A stretch of 64,000 nt of DNA from CAWEPK01 sp963835595 (GTDB lineage: Bacteria; Desulfobacterota; Syntrophorhabdia; Syntrophorhabdales; WCHB1-27), in the NCBI GenBank assembly GCA_963835595.1, contig CAWIGL010000002.1, positions 2,604,001 through 2,668,000 of the forward strand, given 5' to 3'. This document shows positions 63,229 through 64,000 of this stretch, piece by piece (position 1 is the stretch's first letter; every line of letters begins with the position of its first letter). Below the pieces are notes generated by a model that ran no database searches, was not told where the DNA came from, and saw only the letters and a list, made by a program, of their open reading frames with translations. A program made the position numbers and the translations under genes.

Positions 63229-63933
63229 ATGTACAGGATGCCAAGGAAAAAGCAATGGGGAGGCGGCCTGGCGCGGTCCGTTATGATCGCCGCTGCGATA
63301 TGCTGTCTGTGGCTTGCCTGCGCCGGGAGCGCGCGTGCCGACCTCTCCATGCAGCTCACCGGGCTGCCGAGCACGACCTACGGGAGCTATTACGTAGGGA
63401 CCTACCAGGTGACCGTGAACGGCACGCCGATGAACCTCATCTGCGATGACTTCACAAAGGAGATCACCCTGAACGAGACGTGGAGCGCAACGCCCCTCTC
63501 CGGCACGCAGATCGGCTCCATGAAGTTCGCGAACGCCGCCTCATACGGGAACGGCGCCGCGAGTGCCACGCAGGCGTACCAGGAGGTATTCTGGCTCTCC
63601 AGCCAATTGGTCAACCCGTCCAATTCAAGCTCGGTCGCAGCAATACATTTTGCCATCTGGACGGTCCTGGACCCGGCCGTGACCGGCGCGCCTAACGGGA
63701 GCGGCGCAGCTTCCACGTCGTACTGGCTCAATCTGGCAAGCCAGAGCCAGAATTACAGCGGCGTCAATATGGCCAACTACGAGGTATATGCGCCTAACCC
63801 CTTATCGTCCTCGCAGGAGTTCATCGGCGTGAACCAGTCGCCCGTCCCGCTCCCTCCGTCGGTGATGCTAATGGGTACGGGTCTTATAGGGGTCGTCGGC
63901 CTGAGGAAGAGGCTGAAACGGCAGCCTGCTTGA
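63229..63933 (+). CDS. Secreted PEP-CTERM protein under c-di-GMP control
   Basis: A 234-residue exported protein. The signal peptide covers about residues 1-37 (ends ARA). A Ser/Asn/Thr-rich mature region follows, containing ICDDFTKEI and QEVFWLSSQL. The C-terminal sorting tail is VPLPPSVMLMGTGLIGVVGLRKR: the VPLPP variant of the VPEP motif, a hydrophobic helix and a basic end. Such proteins are processed by exosortase and often go to biofilm matrix or the surface. AAAGGAGG and ATG 63229 lie right after the riboswitch. No exosortase gene is in the window. The specific role is unknown. Confidence 0.9.
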   Translation: MYRMPRKKQWGGGLARSVMIAAAICCLWLACAGSARADLSMQLTGLPSTTYGSYYVGTYQVTVNGTPMNLICDDFTKEITLNETWSATPLSGTQIGSMKFANAASYGNGAASATQAYQEVFWLSSQLVNPSNSSSVAAIHFAIWTVLDPAVTGAPNGSGAASTSYWLNLASQSQNYSGVNMANYEVYAPNPLSSSQEFIGVNQSPVPLPPSVMLMGTGLIGVVGLRKRLKRQPA

Positions 63934-64000
63934 GTGCAAGCCGGATGGGGGACTCAAAGTCTCCCGCGTCGAGAAGCACAGCTACTGCTTCAGAGGCCGG

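Overview
The window looks like chromosome from a GC-rich, Gram-negative anaerobe or facultative anaerobe. Evidence: heptose/LPS core genes and LapB, a PEP-CTERM protein under a c-di-GMP-I riboswitch, CcsA plus multiheme c-type cytochromes, a Tat-exported molybdoenzyme, and a 13-gene respiratory complex I operon. This mix fits Nitrospirota or Desulfobacterota (Geobacter-like) lineages best. That placement is inference; no rRNA or tRNA gene was seen. Gene packing is tight, with many 4-bp ATGA or 1-bp TGATG overlaps.

Layout. 1-344: end of an ADP-forming acyl-CoA synthetase. 513-2694: penicillin-binding protein 1A. 2755-17121: nuoABCD-(nuoF/gltD fusion)-GHIJKLMN, with no nuoE and no NADH/FMN-binding part of NuoF. 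17319-20565 (minus): ccsA-hemA-hemC and a small protein. 20645-21926: an IS256-type element with degenerate inverted repeats. 21972-22612 (minus): a VapBC toxin-antitoxin pair. 22686-26625 (minus): a rhodanese-E1 (MoeB/ThiF-like) protein, a small Gly-Gly-terminal protein, a 13-heme membrane cytochrome and a b-type cytochrome. 26802-27049: hairpin repeats. 27127-31222: a tetraheme cytochrome divergent from a molybdopterin oxidoreductase, its ferredoxin subunit and a TorD-like chaperone. 31269-34023 (minus): GlgX and a siroheme-type dehydrogenase. 34355-46023: a 13-gene operon starting with an FtsB-like gene and running through ADP-heptose synthesis, heptosyltransferases and other LPS/glycan enzymes. 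46044-49355 (minus): a glycosyltransferase and a hybrid histidine kinase. 49481-62653 (minus): rplU-rpmA-obgE-proB-proA, then nadD-rsfS-dksA-lapAB-apgM-comF-asmA-like-DUF2520. 63082-63933: promoter, c-di-GMP-I riboswitch and PEP-CTERM protein.

How it fits together. Complex I, the cytochrome b/13-heme c pair, the tetraheme cytochrome and the molybdoenzyme form an anaerobic respiratory set. hemA/hemC, ccsA and the precorrin-2 dehydrogenase-like gene supply tetrapyrroles and cytochrome maturation. The LPS operon, LapAB, the AsmA-like protein and PBP1A serve the envelope. The riboswitch ties a secreted, sorted protein to c-di-GMP.

Caution. Sixteen single-base indels break otherwise well-conserved genes (pbp1A, nuoN, glgX, proB, obgE, the histidine kinase, a small gene). 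Removing them restores full-length family-typical proteins. Since obgE is normally essential, sequence error is the leading explanation.
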